This document shows positions 1 through 7,741 of a stretch of DNA of 46,134 nucleotides, piece by piece. The DNA is from Nitrososphaerota archaeon (GTDB taxonomy: Archaea; Thermoproteota; Nitrososphaeria; Nitrososphaerales; Nitrosopumilaceae), in contig JAEFDA010000077.1 of assembly GCA_016126025.1 (NCBI GenBank), forward strand, positions 1 to 46,134, given 5' to 3'. Made by a program: the position numbers and the translations under genes. Position 1 is the first letter of the stretch; each line of letters starts with the position of its first letter. The notes below the pieces were generated by a model, which saw nothing but the letters and a program-made list of their open reading frames with translations, was not told where the DNA came from and ran no database searches.

Positions 1-195
1 AAGCCTCCCCATCCGCTTGCGGAGCTGGCTGAAGGAGGGCGTCCTGGACTCTCCGATCATCTTCCCGACAGCCCCCTCGAGCTGCCTGTACTGGACTCCC
101 AGCCCAACCCTGAGGGCGGCGGCCAGCATAATCAGCCTGCCCTGTAGTCGGCTTGCCAGACCACCTGACAGGGAACGCAACATCGTCCTCGGCAT
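1..195 (-). CDS. Partial transposase-like protein (N-terminal end; continues past the left edge)
   Basis: Reading leftwards from an ATG at 195 (a second in-frame ATG is at 183) there is an open frame of 65 codons to the window edge, with a stop in frame upstream. The segment containing QYRQLEGAVGKMIGES followed by TPSFSQLRKRM resembles the N-terminal part of IS5/IS1182-like DDE transposases, where a 'YRQ-EG...P-(Y/F)-S-L-RR' pattern is typical. The catalytic domain would lie outside the window, so intactness cannot be judged. It sits next to palindromic repeats and a VOC gene with unusual translation signals, which fits an accessory spot. Family assignment is by pattern memory only; it could also be an unrelated basic protein. 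Confidence 0.5.
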   Translation of the reverse strand, partial: MPRTMLRSLSGGLASRLQGRLIMLAAALRVGLGVQYRQLEGAVGKMIGESRTPSFSQLRKRMGRL

Positions 196-234
196 TCTCA
201 ATGTGTGTTGGTTATACGCCAATCAGCCCTAGTC

Positions 235-254
235 ATTCCCGCGAAAGCGGGAAT
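235..254. repeat. dRS3-like palindromic repeat, intact copy
   Basis: ATTCCC-GCGAAAGC-GGGAAT: a perfect ATTCCC N8 GGGAAT palindrome, the pattern called dRS3 in Neisseria and seen as dispersed repeats in many bacteria. In one frame it encodes VIPAKAGI. Its presence in an archaeal-looking chromosome is unusual. Confidence 0.75.
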
Positions 255-299
255 CTGGGAGCCTCGGCAGATACAATTCTCCCGCGGCGGAGGCCATAG

Positions 300-319
300 A
301 TTCCCACGAAAGCGAGGGC
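300..319. repeat. dRS3-like palindromic repeat, degenerate copy
   Basis: ATTCCC-ACGAAAGC-GAGGGC starts 65 nt after the intact copy and keeps the left arm and most of the loop (CGAAAGC), but the right arm has decayed. Same orientation as the first copy. Confidence 0.55.
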
Positions 320-469
320 GTGCCTGCAATACCAACACATGCTGGGAATACCAGATCCCCCAACCACATCTCAAAAACGGTTCGGCCTATCGGCAAAATC
401 GGCCCACCAAGTGCTTGGATGGGCTAGATTGCACCCGCGCCCCAAACAGGGCAGTCTGGTCGATCGTAG

Positions 470-853
470 TTACGTCTGCATTATCTGGATCAGGTTACCG
501 CAGGTGTCGTCAAAGACCGCAATAGTGACGTTGGCCAATTCTGTTGGCCCCATTGTAAAAGCTACACCCAGTGACTTCAGTTTCTCATATTCTGCGCGGA
601 TGTCCGTAACGCCAAAGGACGCCGCTGGTATGCCTTGGTCAAATATCCCTTTCTGATATTCTTGTGCTACCGGGTTGTCACTTGGTTCAAGCAGAAGCTC
701 GGTCCCATCCGGGTCATCGGGCGAGACGACGGTAAGCCACTTGAATTCCCCCAGAGGGACGTCATGCTTCTTCACAAAGCCGAGGGTCTCCGTGTAGAAC
801 CTCAGAGCTTCGTCCTGGTCACTTACGAAGACGCTGGTGAGTGTAATGCGCAT
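470..853 (-). CDS. VOC-superfamily (glyoxalase/bleomycin-resistance-like) protein
   Basis: 127 residues, one vicinal-oxygen-chelate domain. It opens with a beta strand and a helix (VFVSDQDEALRFYTETLGF), the typical first half-module, and the C-terminal half has DITDIR-like pairing followed by FDDTCGNLIQIMQT, the usual 'D-x-x-G-N-x-(I/F)' ending. VOC proteins bind a metal and act as isomerases, dioxygenases or antibiotic-binding proteins; the substrate cannot be told here. Unlike nearly every other gene in the window it has a short leader and a consensus AGGAGG (860-865) 6 nt before the ATG, with a TATA-like TTATCTTAATAG about 42 nt upstream. That and the nearby transposase fragment and repeats suggest recent acquisition, possibly from bacteria (inference). 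Confidence 0.85.
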   Translation of the reverse strand: MRITLTSVFVSDQDEALRFYTETLGFVKKHDVPLGEFKWLTVVSPDDPDGTELLLEPSDNPVAQEYQKGIFDQGIPAASFGVTDIRAEYEKLKSLGVAFTMGPTELANVTIAVFDDTCGNLIQIMQT

Positions 854-1157
854 ATCTGGCCTCCTGTTCTCTTCCTAGTAGTCCATCGCTATTAAGATAA
901 TGTGTGGGGAAATTCTGTGTCCTAATAGCGCTTGAGAGCCGCCCGTGCGGGTCGAAAGGCATAATGATCGCGTCATTTGGCCATCCCTTCCATGACAAAG
1001 ACGGACAACGAAAAGTACGTCAAGCGGGGGCGGACATGTTCAGAGTACAATCCCGAGTGGGAAGACGAGGTCAGCCACGCAAACGAGGGAAAGGTGGGGC
1101 ACAATTAGGACACAGAGTTGTGAGCGCCCGGGGGCATCCCGTGTTGCACGGGCGCCG
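854..1157. other. Intergenic region between VOC gene and pheA
   Basis: Contains the VOC promoter (TATA-like element near 889-900 on the minus strand) and one possible 38-codon ORF annotated separately. No RNA gene or repeat recognised. Confidence 0.5.
992..1108 (+). CDS. Possible 38-residue protein of unknown function
   Basis: ATG at 992 to TAG at 1106-1108. The product is very hydrophilic, rich in K/E/N, with one Cys and two His (CSEYNPEWEDEVSHANEGKV). A weak TATA-like GCATAATG centred about 27 nt upstream would fit the leaderless pattern seen elsewhere in the window. No family recognised and nothing else supports translation, so this is a candidate only. Confidence 0.25.
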   Translation: MTKTDNEKYVKRGRTCSEYNPEWEDEVSHANEGKVGHN

Positions 1158-1970
1158 TTATGGGGACAGCTCGAACGGGGCAGCCCGGTACGAGCCCAGC
1201 ACATCCAAGGTGGCGCACTCCCCCCTGAGGCCATCTACGACAGTATCGAGCGTTCTGGCCTCCCCAACAAAGTCCGCAAAGAAGACGTAGCTCCATCCCC
1301 CGGTGCGGTCGGGCCTCGACTCTATTCTGGTCAGGTTTACTGGCAGCAGCCTCTTCAAAGCTTTGTGCAGGCTACCAGGCCTGTGTGGAAGTGTGAAGGT
1401 TACGGAGACCTTGTCGCCGCCCTCCTGTGGGGATGCGCCTCGGCGCTCCAGCACCACGAACCTAGTGTGGTTGTGCTTGATGTCGCTGATGTCGTCGCTG
1501 ATGACCGTCCGGTCGTAGTGCTCGGCGGCCCGGCGGCTGGCTATGCCGGCCACTCTGTCGGATCCGTCCTCGGCTATTATGCGCACGCTGCCGGCCGTGT
1601 CGTGCGTGGGGATCGTCCTGTATCCGGAGACGAACCTCCTGCACTGGCCCAAGGCCTGGGGGTGCGAGTATATCGTGTCTATGCGCGAGATGTCGTCGGT
1701 GTTACCTACAAGGCAGTGCTTGACGTGCAGGTACGTCTCGCCCACTATATGCAGCGTCTCCCTCTTTGCGCGTATGGCATCGTTGGCCTCGCCCACCGAC
1801 CCCTCGGTGCTGTTCTCCACCGGGATTATGGCTCGCTCGGCATGATCGCGCTCGACGCTGTCCAGTGCATCAACAAAGGTGGCCGACGGCAGCGTCTCGA
1901 CGGTGCCCAAGTACCTGATGGCCGCCTCCTCGCTGTACGCCCCATACTCTCCCTGAAAGGCCACCCTCAC
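1158..1970 (-). CDS. pheA: Prephenate dehydratase (PDT domain plus ACT domain)
   Basis: Converts prephenate to phenylpyruvate in phenylalanine biosynthesis. The product starting at GTG 1970 is 270 residues, normal for a monofunctional enzyme. It begins RVAFQGEYGAYSEEAA, the classic start of the catalytic domain; the catalytic T-R-F triad lies at about 169-171 (NHTRFVVLE); an ACT domain follows from about 187 with RPGSLHKAL and ESRPDRTGG, matching the GALV and ESRP motifs that bind phenylalanine, so feedback inhibition is likely. An open frame extends to 2057, but a TATA box (ATATAT, 1992-1997) lies about 25 nt before GTG 1970, which supports that start and a leaderless mRNA. The gene follows hemA at 118 nt on the same strand with its own promoter. 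Confidence 0.93.
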   Translation of the reverse strand: MRVAFQGEYGAYSEEAAIRYLGTVETLPSATFVDALDSVERDHAERAIIPVENSTEGSVGEANDAIRAKRETLHIVGETYLHVKHCLVGNTDDISRIDTIYSHPQALGQCRRFVSGYRTIPTHDTAGSVRIIAEDGSDRVAGIASRRAAEHYDRTVISDDISDIKHNHTRFVVLERRGASPQEGGDKVSVTFTLPHRPGSLHKALKRLLPVNLTRIESRPDRTGGWSYVFFADFVGEARTLDTVVDGLRGECATLDVLGSYRAAPFELSP

Positions 1971-2088
1971 GGCATCGCAAGGGGCGTGATGATATATGAA
2001 ATTTGTTTGAATGTACACTCGGTGCCGATGGCAGGCCATCCGGGCAAGGTCCGTCACTACTCACACATGTACGGCTATTGCACTGGAA

Positions 2089-3330
2089 TCACTGCTGGGT
2101 GTCGTAATCGAATATGCGCGCCGCCGCCTCCAGCACATCCGTGTCCCCGTGCTCGGACGCCCGGCGTATGTTGTTCATGGGGGTGGACGCCATGCCCTCC
2201 AAGACGGCCCGGCTCATATCCTCCATTATGCGAACTGTGCGCGGATCCGCGTCCCCGATCATCTGGACGGCCTTGGCCAGCTCCCGGGCGCGTATCTCCT
2301 CTATGATGCGGAACGTCTCGTTGACCAGCGGCTCGGCCTCCAAGCGGCGCATGGACGCCTCCAGCGCCGAGACCTCGCCGCTTATGGTTCCCTGAATGGC
2401 CTCCGCCTTGCTGGCGCGGTCCTTCATGTTGCGCTCGACCATCTCGCCTATCTGATCCAGGTTCATCAGCTTTACGCCGGGGATGTGGGCTATCCTCTCG
2501 TCCACGGCCCGGGGGTTTGATAGATCCAATATCATCATTCCGCTGACCGGCGACAGGGCAGCCACCGCGTCGTACGCCACCAAAAAGAACGGGGCGGTGG
2601 TTGCCACAAAGGAGACGTCGTACCTCCCAAAGTTGGCCAGCACGTCCTCGAACCTGACCGGGTCCCCGCCCACTGCCTCGCAGAAGGCCGCAGCCCGCTG
2701 CAGGGTACGGCTGGCCACCGAGAACGAGTACCCGCGCCTGGCCAAGGACTTTGCCACCAGCGTGGCCACCTCGCCTGTTCCTATAACCAGCACACCCTTT
2801 GACTTGAGGTCGTTGACATTCTCCTCGGCAAGCCTCACGGCCATGGATCCCACCGAGACCCCCTCCTTGCCCAGTCCGGTGACGTTCCGTATCCGGGTGC
2901 CCACCCGGGCGGCCCGGTCAAACAGCGTATTGAGGTGCATGCCCGACGCCCCGGCATCCTTGGCAGAGGCGATCGACTCCCTCACCTGTCCCAGCACCTG
3001 CTCCTCGCCCACCACCATGGAGTCCAGTCCGGACACCAGATCCAGTAGGTGGCGGATGGCCTCCGCGTCTTCGCCGGTCTCCATGGCGCCGAACGCCCCG
3101 CCGTCCAGCCCGGTCGCCTCAGACCACGCCCTTATGATGCCAGAGTAGTCGGCCTCGGACGCCTTCCCGAAGAGCTCCACCCTGTTGCACGTCTGCACTA
3201 TGACGCACTCCTCCAGTCCGCTCTCCCGGAACCTCCGGTAGGCGTCCTTGTGGTCCTTCATCATGAACTTCTCCAGCATGTGCACCGGCGTGGTACGGAA
3301 CGTGATCCTGGCGTTCAGTATGCGGCTCAC
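2089..3330 (-). CDS. hemA: Glutamyl-tRNA reductase
   Basis: Reduces glutamyl-tRNA(Glu) to glutamate-1-semialdehyde, the first committed step of C5 tetrapyrrole synthesis. 413 residues, full length. The catalytic Cys48 sits in VQTCNRVELFG; GEEQVLGQVR (about 122-131) belongs to the catalytic domain, the NADPH domain has VLVIGTGEVATLVAKSLA (about 180-197), and a helical dimerisation domain follows with RELAKA and a conserved NNIRRASE near the end. The ATG at 3330 overlaps the stop of the upstream precorrin-2 dehydrogenase-like gene by 4 nt, so the two are co-transcribed and translationally coupled. Pairing of the two genes is common in archaea and points to heme or siroheme supply. Confidence 0.96.
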   Translation of the reverse strand: MSRILNARITFRTTPVHMLEKFMMKDHKDAYRRFRESGLEECVIVQTCNRVELFGKASEADYSGIIRAWSEATGLDGGAFGAMETGEDAEAIRHLLDLVSGLDSMVVGEEQVLGQVRESIASAKDAGASGMHLNTLFDRAARVGTRIRNVTGLGKEGVSVGSMAVRLAEENVNDLKSKGVLVIGTGEVATLVAKSLARRGYSFSVASRTLQRAAAFCEAVGGDPVRFEDVLANFGRYDVSFVATTAPFFLVAYDAVAALSPVSGMMILDLSNPRAVDERIAHIPGVKLMNLDQIGEMVERNMKDRASKAEAIQGTISGEVSALEASMRRLEAEPLVNETFRIIEEIRARELAKAVQMIGDADPRTVRIMEDMSRAVLEGMASTPMNNIRRASEHGDTDVLEAAARIFDYDTQQ

Positions 3331-3848
3331 TGCGCCCCCGCCCCCGATGCCCTCTCCCTCCCCCGGGACTCTATGTCCTGCAGCAGGCGGGTGGTTATGA
3401 CTCCCTCCATGGCCCGCCTGATCTCGTCCCGTATGAGCTTGGCCGCCGCCGGACTCCTTCCGCCGGTGGAGACGGCCACCCTGACCACTCCACCGAACTC
3501 AGCCTGCGCCAAGTGGGCAAAGTCGCTACACTGCGGATCGCTGGAGCTGTACCCTAGTATGCGGCGATGACGCGCCTCGTCCACCAGGGACCGGTTCAGA
3601 GGGCGGTCGTCGGTGGCTGCCACCACCACGTCCGGGCGCATCCTCTCCACCACGGACGCGTCGGCCCTCTCCCGCACGGCGGTGATGCGGCCCGAATCCA
3701 CCATCCCCAGTATGGCGTCGGAGAGGGCGGGGCTCACCACCGTTATGGTGCAGTCCTCCCCGGCCATGGCCGCAACCCGCTTGGTGGCCTCGCGGCCGCC
3801 TCCGACCACCAACACCCTTTTGGAATCTAGTCGGAGATCCACTATCAT
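3327..3848 (-). CDS. Precorrin-2 dehydrogenase / sirohydrochlorin ferrochelatase-like protein (siroheme synthase N-terminal domain)
   Basis: Predicted to oxidise precorrin-2 to sirohydrochlorin with NAD+. 173 residues from ATG 3848; a TTG two codons upstream is also possible. The Rossmann dinucleotide site RVLVVGGGREATKR begins at residue 11; VVVAATDDRPLN and FGGVVRVAVSTGGRSPAAAK are the signature stretches of the CysG-N/Met8 family, the latter carrying the conserved STGG-SP-(A)-K. It lacks a methyltransferase domain, so it is the stand-alone form. A strong TATA element (minus-strand TTTAATATATAAATAC, 3871-3886) lies about 28 nt before the ATG and drives this gene and hemA. Confidence 0.92.
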   Translation of the reverse strand: MIVDLRLDSKRVLVVGGGREATKRVAAMAGEDCTITVVSPALSDAILGMVDSGRITAVRERADASVVERMRPDVVVAATDDRPLNRSLVDEARHRRILGYSSSDPQCSDFAHLAQAEFGGVVRVAVSTGGRSPAAAKLIRDEIRRAMEGVITTRLLQDIESRGRERASGAGAQ

Positions 3849-3870
3849 AACCAAAAAAGCTCGACGATTT

Positions 3871-3886
3871 GTATTTATATATTAAA
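3871..3886 (-). promoter_or_regulatory. TATA box of the precorrin-2 dehydrogenase-hemA operon
   Basis: TTTAATATATAAATAC on the minus strand, centred about 30 nt upstream of ATG 3848; the AT-rich run stands out sharply against flanking GC-rich DNA. Confidence 0.75.
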
Positions 3887-4192
3887 ATTACATACGCCTA
3901 GAGATCGGATCCGGAAGCCGGTACGGCGCCCGCCCAGCCCCCGGGGAAGCAACCCAGCGACCTCAGGCGGGATGGGGCCTCCACCGAAACACTAGCCGTG
4001 GACCCTCCCGCGGGAGTCGGCGGCCCGGCCATGCCAAGGTTGTGCCGGCGCCCGCGGCGCGTGATGCCGCCAACAACCCCATTGCCTGCTAGGTGCTAGT
4101 GTCCGGCGCCGCTCCCCGCCATGCCGCCCGCTCGCGCAAGAGGAGGCCTACTCGGCAACAGTGAAATATTCGAAGAAACCATATTGGGTGTA
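3887..4192. other. GC-rich intergenic region
   Basis: Very GC-rich divergent spacer between the tetrapyrrole operon and the small membrane protein gene. It contains a perfect 12-nt palindrome CTCCCGCGGGAG (4005-4016). I looked for tRNA T-loop, SRP and RNase P RNA signatures and found none. A GAAATATTC at 4162-4170 is the likely promoter of the next gene. Confidence 0.45.
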
Positions 4193-4492
4193 ATGGCAAC
4201 GGCCCTCATAATCCCGCTGATCTTGGCCTGCATAGCAGGCCTCGGAGGTTACCTGTTGTACCGATATGTGGTGTATGATGCCATGTGCAAGATGTCGGTG
4301 AACCGCATACTGAGCAGCTACGACATACGCAAGTCGCCCTCCCAGATAATACGCGAGTTCCACGAGGTCATCCGGGGCGAGAAGATATCCGAGAGGCAGG
4401 TGCGCACCCTGGAAAAGATGTACCGGCAGACAAATCCGGACCAGTTCTTGGAGATGTACGACGCCCTACGCGAGAGACGGTCCGACAGGTAG
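4193..4492 (+). CDS. Small membrane protein, unknown function
   Basis: 99 residues from ATG 4193 (MATALIIPLILAC). An upstream in-frame ATG exists at 4121 but a TATA-like GAAATATTC centred about 27 nt before 4193 favours the shorter form. A single N-terminal membrane segment (IIPLILACIAGLGGYLLY, about residues 5-22) is followed by a soluble, charged helical tail (SYDIRKSPSQIIREFHEV, then EKISERQVRTLEKMYRQT). Probably a type I/III single-pass protein with a cytoplasmic tail. No family recognised; it ends 138 nt from the convergent SPFH gene. Confidence 0.7.
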   Translation: MATALIIPLILACIAGLGGYLLYRYVVYDAMCKMSVNRILSSYDIRKSPSQIIREFHEVIRGEKISERQVRTLEKMYRQTNPDQFLEMYDALRERRSDR

Positions 4493-4630
4493 CGGTTCCC
4501 GAAGCGGGACTAGGACACGCGTGCGGACATCGCGGGGAAGCATGCCCGCGGCGGGATTGTCGGCTCCAAGGTGTTCGACACTGCGCCCAAGCGACTTGCC
4601 CTACGAGAAATCAGACGCCCTTTGGCGCCG

Positions 4631-5500
4631 CTAAGGTGTTACAGGTATCTGGATGAAGGGCGTTCCGCCATCGCCGACCACCAAGGGCAGCTGGCCATCC
4701 CAGGCCTGCGTCTTTAGCCACTCCAGATAGTTGGGGTTCTGGGCTAGGGCTTCATTGATGATGCGTATGGCCTCGGCCTCACCGTTTGCGCGGGCTATGT
4801 TGGCGTTGGCCTCGCCCTGGGCCTGTTGCTCTATCTGGCGCGCCTCCACTTCTATCCTGAGCAGATCGTTCTCCGCCTTGAGTGCCCTCTGTTCGGCCTC
4901 CACCTTTGCCTCAATGGCGGCCGCAAAGAGCGTAGAGAACTGGAAGTCGGTGATGGATATGACCTCGGTCATTATGTCAAAGTCGGCCAGCCGATCGGTT
5001 ATCTCACGCTCTATGTCCGCCTTGACCTGTGGTCTCTTGGTGATCAGTTCCTCGGCGTTATAGTTGGCTGTAACCTGTTTTACCACCTCCTCCACCGCTG
5101 GCTGGATTATACGGTCCTCGTAGTCCAGTCCCACCTCTTGGTACAGATGGTGTATCGCTTCGGGGGACGGATGGTAGTTGACCGTCACGGCGGTAGAGAC
5201 GGTCTGGAGGTCCTTTGAGGCCGACGTCGTGGACTTTACATACTTGAGTGTACGTACCTCCATCTGCACCACGCTATCGGCAAACGGCATCACAAAGTGG
5301 AGCCCCTCACTCAGCGGTGGAACGGTGGTGTCGACGGCGTTCCAGTGCAGCAGGACGCCCCGGTGTCCGGCATCTACGATCTGGACGGCAGAGTACGCTA
5401 CCAGTCCAATGGCGATCAGCGCTATTATTCCGATGGCCACTCCGCGCGCGACGCCCCTGTTCACCGATACGTTTGGTGACTGGTATCTGGACACTGCCAT
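4631..5500 (-). CDS. SPFH/prohibitin-family membrane protein
   Basis: 289 residues from ATG 5500. One N-terminal membrane helix (VAIGIIALIAIGLVAYSAV, about 20-38), then the SPFH/band 7 domain beginning VDAGHRGVLLHWNAV with PLSEGLHFVMPFADSVV, and a long charged coiled coil (ALKAENDLLRIEVEARQIEQ, then AQGEANANIARANGEAEA) ending in a short hydrophobic tail. This is the prohibitin layout, a scaffold forming ring oligomers on the membrane. An ATG at 5509 is also in frame, but the TATA box (minus-strand TTTTTATAG near 5517-5526) is placed for a start at 5500. Confidence 0.9.
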   Translation of the reverse strand: MAVSRYQSPNVSVNRGVARGVAIGIIALIAIGLVAYSAVQIVDAGHRGVLLHWNAVDTTVPPLSEGLHFVMPFADSVVQMEVRTLKYVKSTTSASKDLQTVSTAVTVNYHPSPEAIHHLYQEVGLDYEDRIIQPAVEEVVKQVTANYNAEELITKRPQVKADIEREITDRLADFDIMTEVISITDFQFSTLFAAAIEAKVEAEQRALKAENDLLRIEVEARQIEQQAQGEANANIARANGEAEAIRIINEALAQNPNYLEWLKTQAWDGQLPLVVGDGGTPFIQIPVTP

Positions 5501-5812
5501 ACTCACCATGCTTGGCTATAAAAACCGTAGCGATGGCGTTCCGGTAACTCGGTTGAACGGCCGGTGGGAGTACACTCATGTGACGTGGTTCCTTACCGCC
5601 GATGGCAAGCGAAACCGGAATGACAGGCGGCGCCAGCCGGCGGCCGCGCAGCCGCCCGCTGGAGAATCGCTGCCACCTGACATGTACGGCTTGCAGGGCC
5701 GCCCGGGCCGCACTGGCTGGAATGGTCGTGGATTCGAGGAAGCAGTGGCGGTACGGCCGTCTGAAGCCGAAGGCGGGTTTTGTTTATATATGGCCATATC
5801 CAATCAAAACCA
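5501..5812. other. Divergent intergenic region with two promoters
   Basis: Holds the SPFH TATA box at its left end and the AbrB/phasin operon TATA box at 5783-5791. The middle is GC-rich with CGG/CCG-rich inverted patches (around 5625-5660) but I recognise no gene or RNA. Confidence 0.5.
5783..5791 (+). promoter_or_regulatory. TATA box of the AbrB-phasin operon
   Basis: TTTATATAT centred 26 nt before ATG 5813; textbook archaeal spacing for a leaderless transcript. Confidence 0.8.
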
Positions 5813-6244
5813 ATGAGTGGTACAAAAAACCCATACGATCCCGCCGAACTCTACAACCAGTGGCTGTCGCAGACCAAGCAGATCCAGGACGAGTTCCAAA
5901 GGGGCTTTGACCGGATGACACAACAGTCCAACGACATCAGCAGGATGACCCAGACATGGCAGAGGGTCAGCGACCAAATGGAAGCCATGTCCAAGGCCGG
6001 CGGCGAAGGAGTCCAGCAGTTCGCAGAAGCGATGCGGGGCGCCATGTCGCCGTGGAAGCAGCCCACCGAGTTCGTCTCCGTACCCAGCATGCTGACCGGC
6101 TGGGCGACGTTCAAGACTGGAATAGGAAGCAACGGGCGCATCTCCATACCCGAGGCCGAGCGCAGCGCCTTGGGACTGGGCGAGGGGGATCTGGTTCAGG
6201 TTATCGTACTGCCAGTGTCAAAGAAAAAGGAGGTGAAACAATGA
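5813..6244 (+). CDS. AbrB/SpoVT-type domain protein of the PHA cluster (helical phasin-like N-terminus)
   Basis: 143 residues. Residues 1 to about 95 are helical, amphipathic and rich in Q, M and S (NQWLSQTKQIQDEFQRGF, then DRMTQQSNDISRMTQTW), like phasins that coat PHA granules. Residues about 103-138 (KTGIGSNGRISIPEAERSAL and following GLGEGDLVQVIVLPV) form a swapped-hairpin AbrB-like domain. In haloarchaea an AbrB-type regulator gene sits with phasin and phaEC genes; here the DNA-binding-type domain and a granule-binding-type helix occur in one protein, suggesting a granule-associated regulator (inference). The gene overlaps the next phasin gene by the 4-nt ATGA and is leaderless behind a strong TATA box. 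Confidence 0.8.
   Translation: MSGTKNPYDPAELYNQWLSQTKQIQDEFQRGFDRMTQQSNDISRMTQTWQRVSDQMEAMSKAGGEGVQQFAEAMRGAMSPWKQPTEFVSVPSMLTGWATFKTGIGSNGRISIPEAERSALGLGEGDLVQVIVLPVSKKKEVKQ
6227..6236 (+). promoter_or_regulatory. Strong internal ribosome binding site
   Basis: AAGGAGGTGA, fully complementary to the 16S 3' end core, 4 nt before ATG 6241 and inside the preceding reading frame. It fixes the phasin start and shows that internal operon genes here use Shine-Dalgarno initiation whereas first genes are leaderless. Confidence 0.8.
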
Positions 6245-6666
6245 ATAAGAGTGAGCAAGCACAGGAGAAGGCAAAGGACGTATTTACCACATACAAGGGT
6301 GTTGTCGACAAGACATTCGAGAGCATCAACCAGTCCGTACCCAGATACCACCAATCCATAGCGAATACCCAGCAGGAGATGCTCAAGGCGATGGAGAACA
6401 GCGTGGAATTCACCATACAGGCGCAGAAGGAGTTTGCCGCAAAGGCCGGCATACCCACTACCCTGCCCGAGACCGGACTGCGGGCCATCAAGGATACCGC
6501 CGACGGCTACGTCAAGATGGCAGGCATAGGCAACCAGATTGCCCTAGCAGCCATAGACGCCACCCAGGCTGGAATCAAGAACGTGAGCGAGAACGTCAAG
6601 GCATACAACGACCTCAGCCAGACCACCGTGCGATCGTGGATAACGGCATTCGGCATAACCAACTAG
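6241..6666 (+). CDS. Phasin-like PHA granule-associated protein
   Basis: 141 residues, almost entirely predicted helix, no Cys. Segments such as DVFTTYKGVVDKTFESINQS and VEFTIQAQKEFAAKAG resemble phasin/PhaP-type proteins (Phasin_2-like spacing of aromatic and charged residues), which bind the surface of polyhydroxyalkanoate granules and control granule number. Translation is coupled to the AbrB-domain gene by an ATGA overlap and a consensus ribosome site. The convergent phaC ends 10 nt downstream, so the four genes make up one PHA locus. Confidence 0.75.
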   Translation: MNKSEQAQEKAKDVFTTYKGVVDKTFESINQSVPRYHQSIANTQQEMLKAMENSVEFTIQAQKEFAAKAGIPTTLPETGLRAIKDTADGYVKMAGIGNQIALAAIDATQAGIKNVSENVKAYNDLSQTTVRSWITAFGITN

Positions 6667-6676
6667 GCCATCAGGC

Positions 6677-7741
6677 CTAGTCCGATTTTTTGGACAACCA
6701 GCTGCCCATCTCGGGCAGCACCATTTTTTGAGACAGGCCGCTGGCGATCATCCCCACGTGTCCGGTGGGGTACAGCCGCAGCGTCTTGTCGGGGCTGCTC
6801 ACCGCATAGTGGAGAGGCATGCTGCACTCAGGGGAGACCAGGTGGTCCCCCACCGCCACCTGCGTGAAGACGGGCATCTTTATCCGGCGAAGGTTCACCA
6901 CGCGCCCCCCTACGCGCATTTTGTTGTTCACCAGGAGGTTCTTCTGGTAGATGTTCTTTATCCACTCCCGGAAGAGCTCGCCCGGGATGGGAGGGGTGTC
7001 GCTGAGCCACTTTTCCACCCGCAGAAAGTTGTCCACGAACTTTTCGTTGTCTATGTTCTTGAAGAAGCGGATGTACTTCTCTATGCCCTGCTCGAACGGC
7101 TTGAGGACCGAGAAGCAATAGTACATGAACTCCGGGGGCATGTTGCCCACCGTGTCCACCAGCTTGTCCACCTCCACGTGTTTTGATAGGTTGCTCACTA
7201 CGGTGGTGTCCTTCCAGCCGTCGATCACCGGCGCGGTGGCCACAAAGTTGCGCACCTTGTCAGGATGCAGGGCCGCATACACGGTGGCTAGTGTCCCTCC
7301 GGTGCAGTATCCCTGCAGGGTGACGCTGTCGACAGACGCCTCATCGCACACGCTCTCGATGCACGAGTCCAGGTATACGTTGACGTAGTCATCAAAGCCC
7401 AGATAGCGGTCCATGTTGCTGGGCGTTCCCCAGTCCACCATGTAGACGTCGTATCCCTGGTCCAGAAGGTTGCGCACCCAGCTCTTGGCCGGTTGTATGT
7501 CCAGTATGTGATAGCGGTTTATGAGCGCGTACGCTATTACTATCGGAGTGCGGTGTGTGACCTCCCCGGCTCCCTCATAGTGGAGCAGTCTGACCTTGTC
7601 TATGGTGTGGGCTACTTGGTGGGGGGTTACCTCCAAGTCCACCTCGTCGGGGGCCGGTACCATGTCCGGGGCCCGGGCCACGTTGGATCCGAACCGCACC
7701 AGTTCGTCTATCAGTCCAGTGTCACTTGCTCTTCCGGCCAT
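6677..7741 (-). CDS. phaC: Class III polyhydroxyalkanoate synthase subunit PhaC
   Basis: Polymerises (R)-3-hydroxyacyl-CoA into PHA. 354 residues, the size of class III/archaeal PhaC. It has the alpha/beta-hydrolase fold with the lipase-like box GYCTGG placing the catalytic Cys at 146, Asp at 299 (VAVGDHLVSP) and His at 328 (PTGHVGM); DVYMVDWGTP and VIDGW segments are also typical. ATG 7741 was chosen over an upstream frame because it lies inside the end of phaE (20-nt overlap), the usual arrangement. The synthase needs PhaE as partner. Carbon storage in this organism would use acyl-CoA from central metabolism. Confidence 0.94.
   Translation of the reverse strand: MAGRASDTGLIDELVRFGSNVARAPDMVPAPDEVDLEVTPHQVAHTIDKVRLLHYEGAGEVTHRTPIVIAYALINRYHILDIQPAKSWVRNLLDQGYDVYMVDWGTPSNMDRYLGFDDYVNVYLDSCIESVCDEASVDSVTLQGYCTGGTLATVYAALHPDKVRNFVATAPVIDGWKDTTVVSNLSKHVEVDKLVDTVGNMPPEFMYYCFSVLKPFEQGIEKYIRFFKNIDNEKFVDNFLRVEKWLSDTPPIPGELFREWIKNIYQKNLLVNNKMRVGGRVVNLRRIKMPVFTQVAVGDHLVSPECSMPLHYAVSSPDKTLRLYPTGHVGMIASGLSQKMVLPEMGSWLSKKSD

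Larger units (their letters stand above)
196..469. other. Intergenic region with two dRS3-like repeats
   Basis: No convincing gene. Apparent frames through it are translations of the palindromic repeats (the peptide VIPAKAGI is the well-known spurious product of this repeat type). Besides the two repeats annotated separately I see only moderately AT-rich sequence up to the VOC stop codon. Confidence 0.6.

Noticed and set aside
3887..4120. Possible structured RNA in the GC-rich spacer
   Set aside because: I searched by eye for tRNA, SRP RNA, RNase P and riboswitch signatures and found none; GC-rich inverted patches alone are not evidence.
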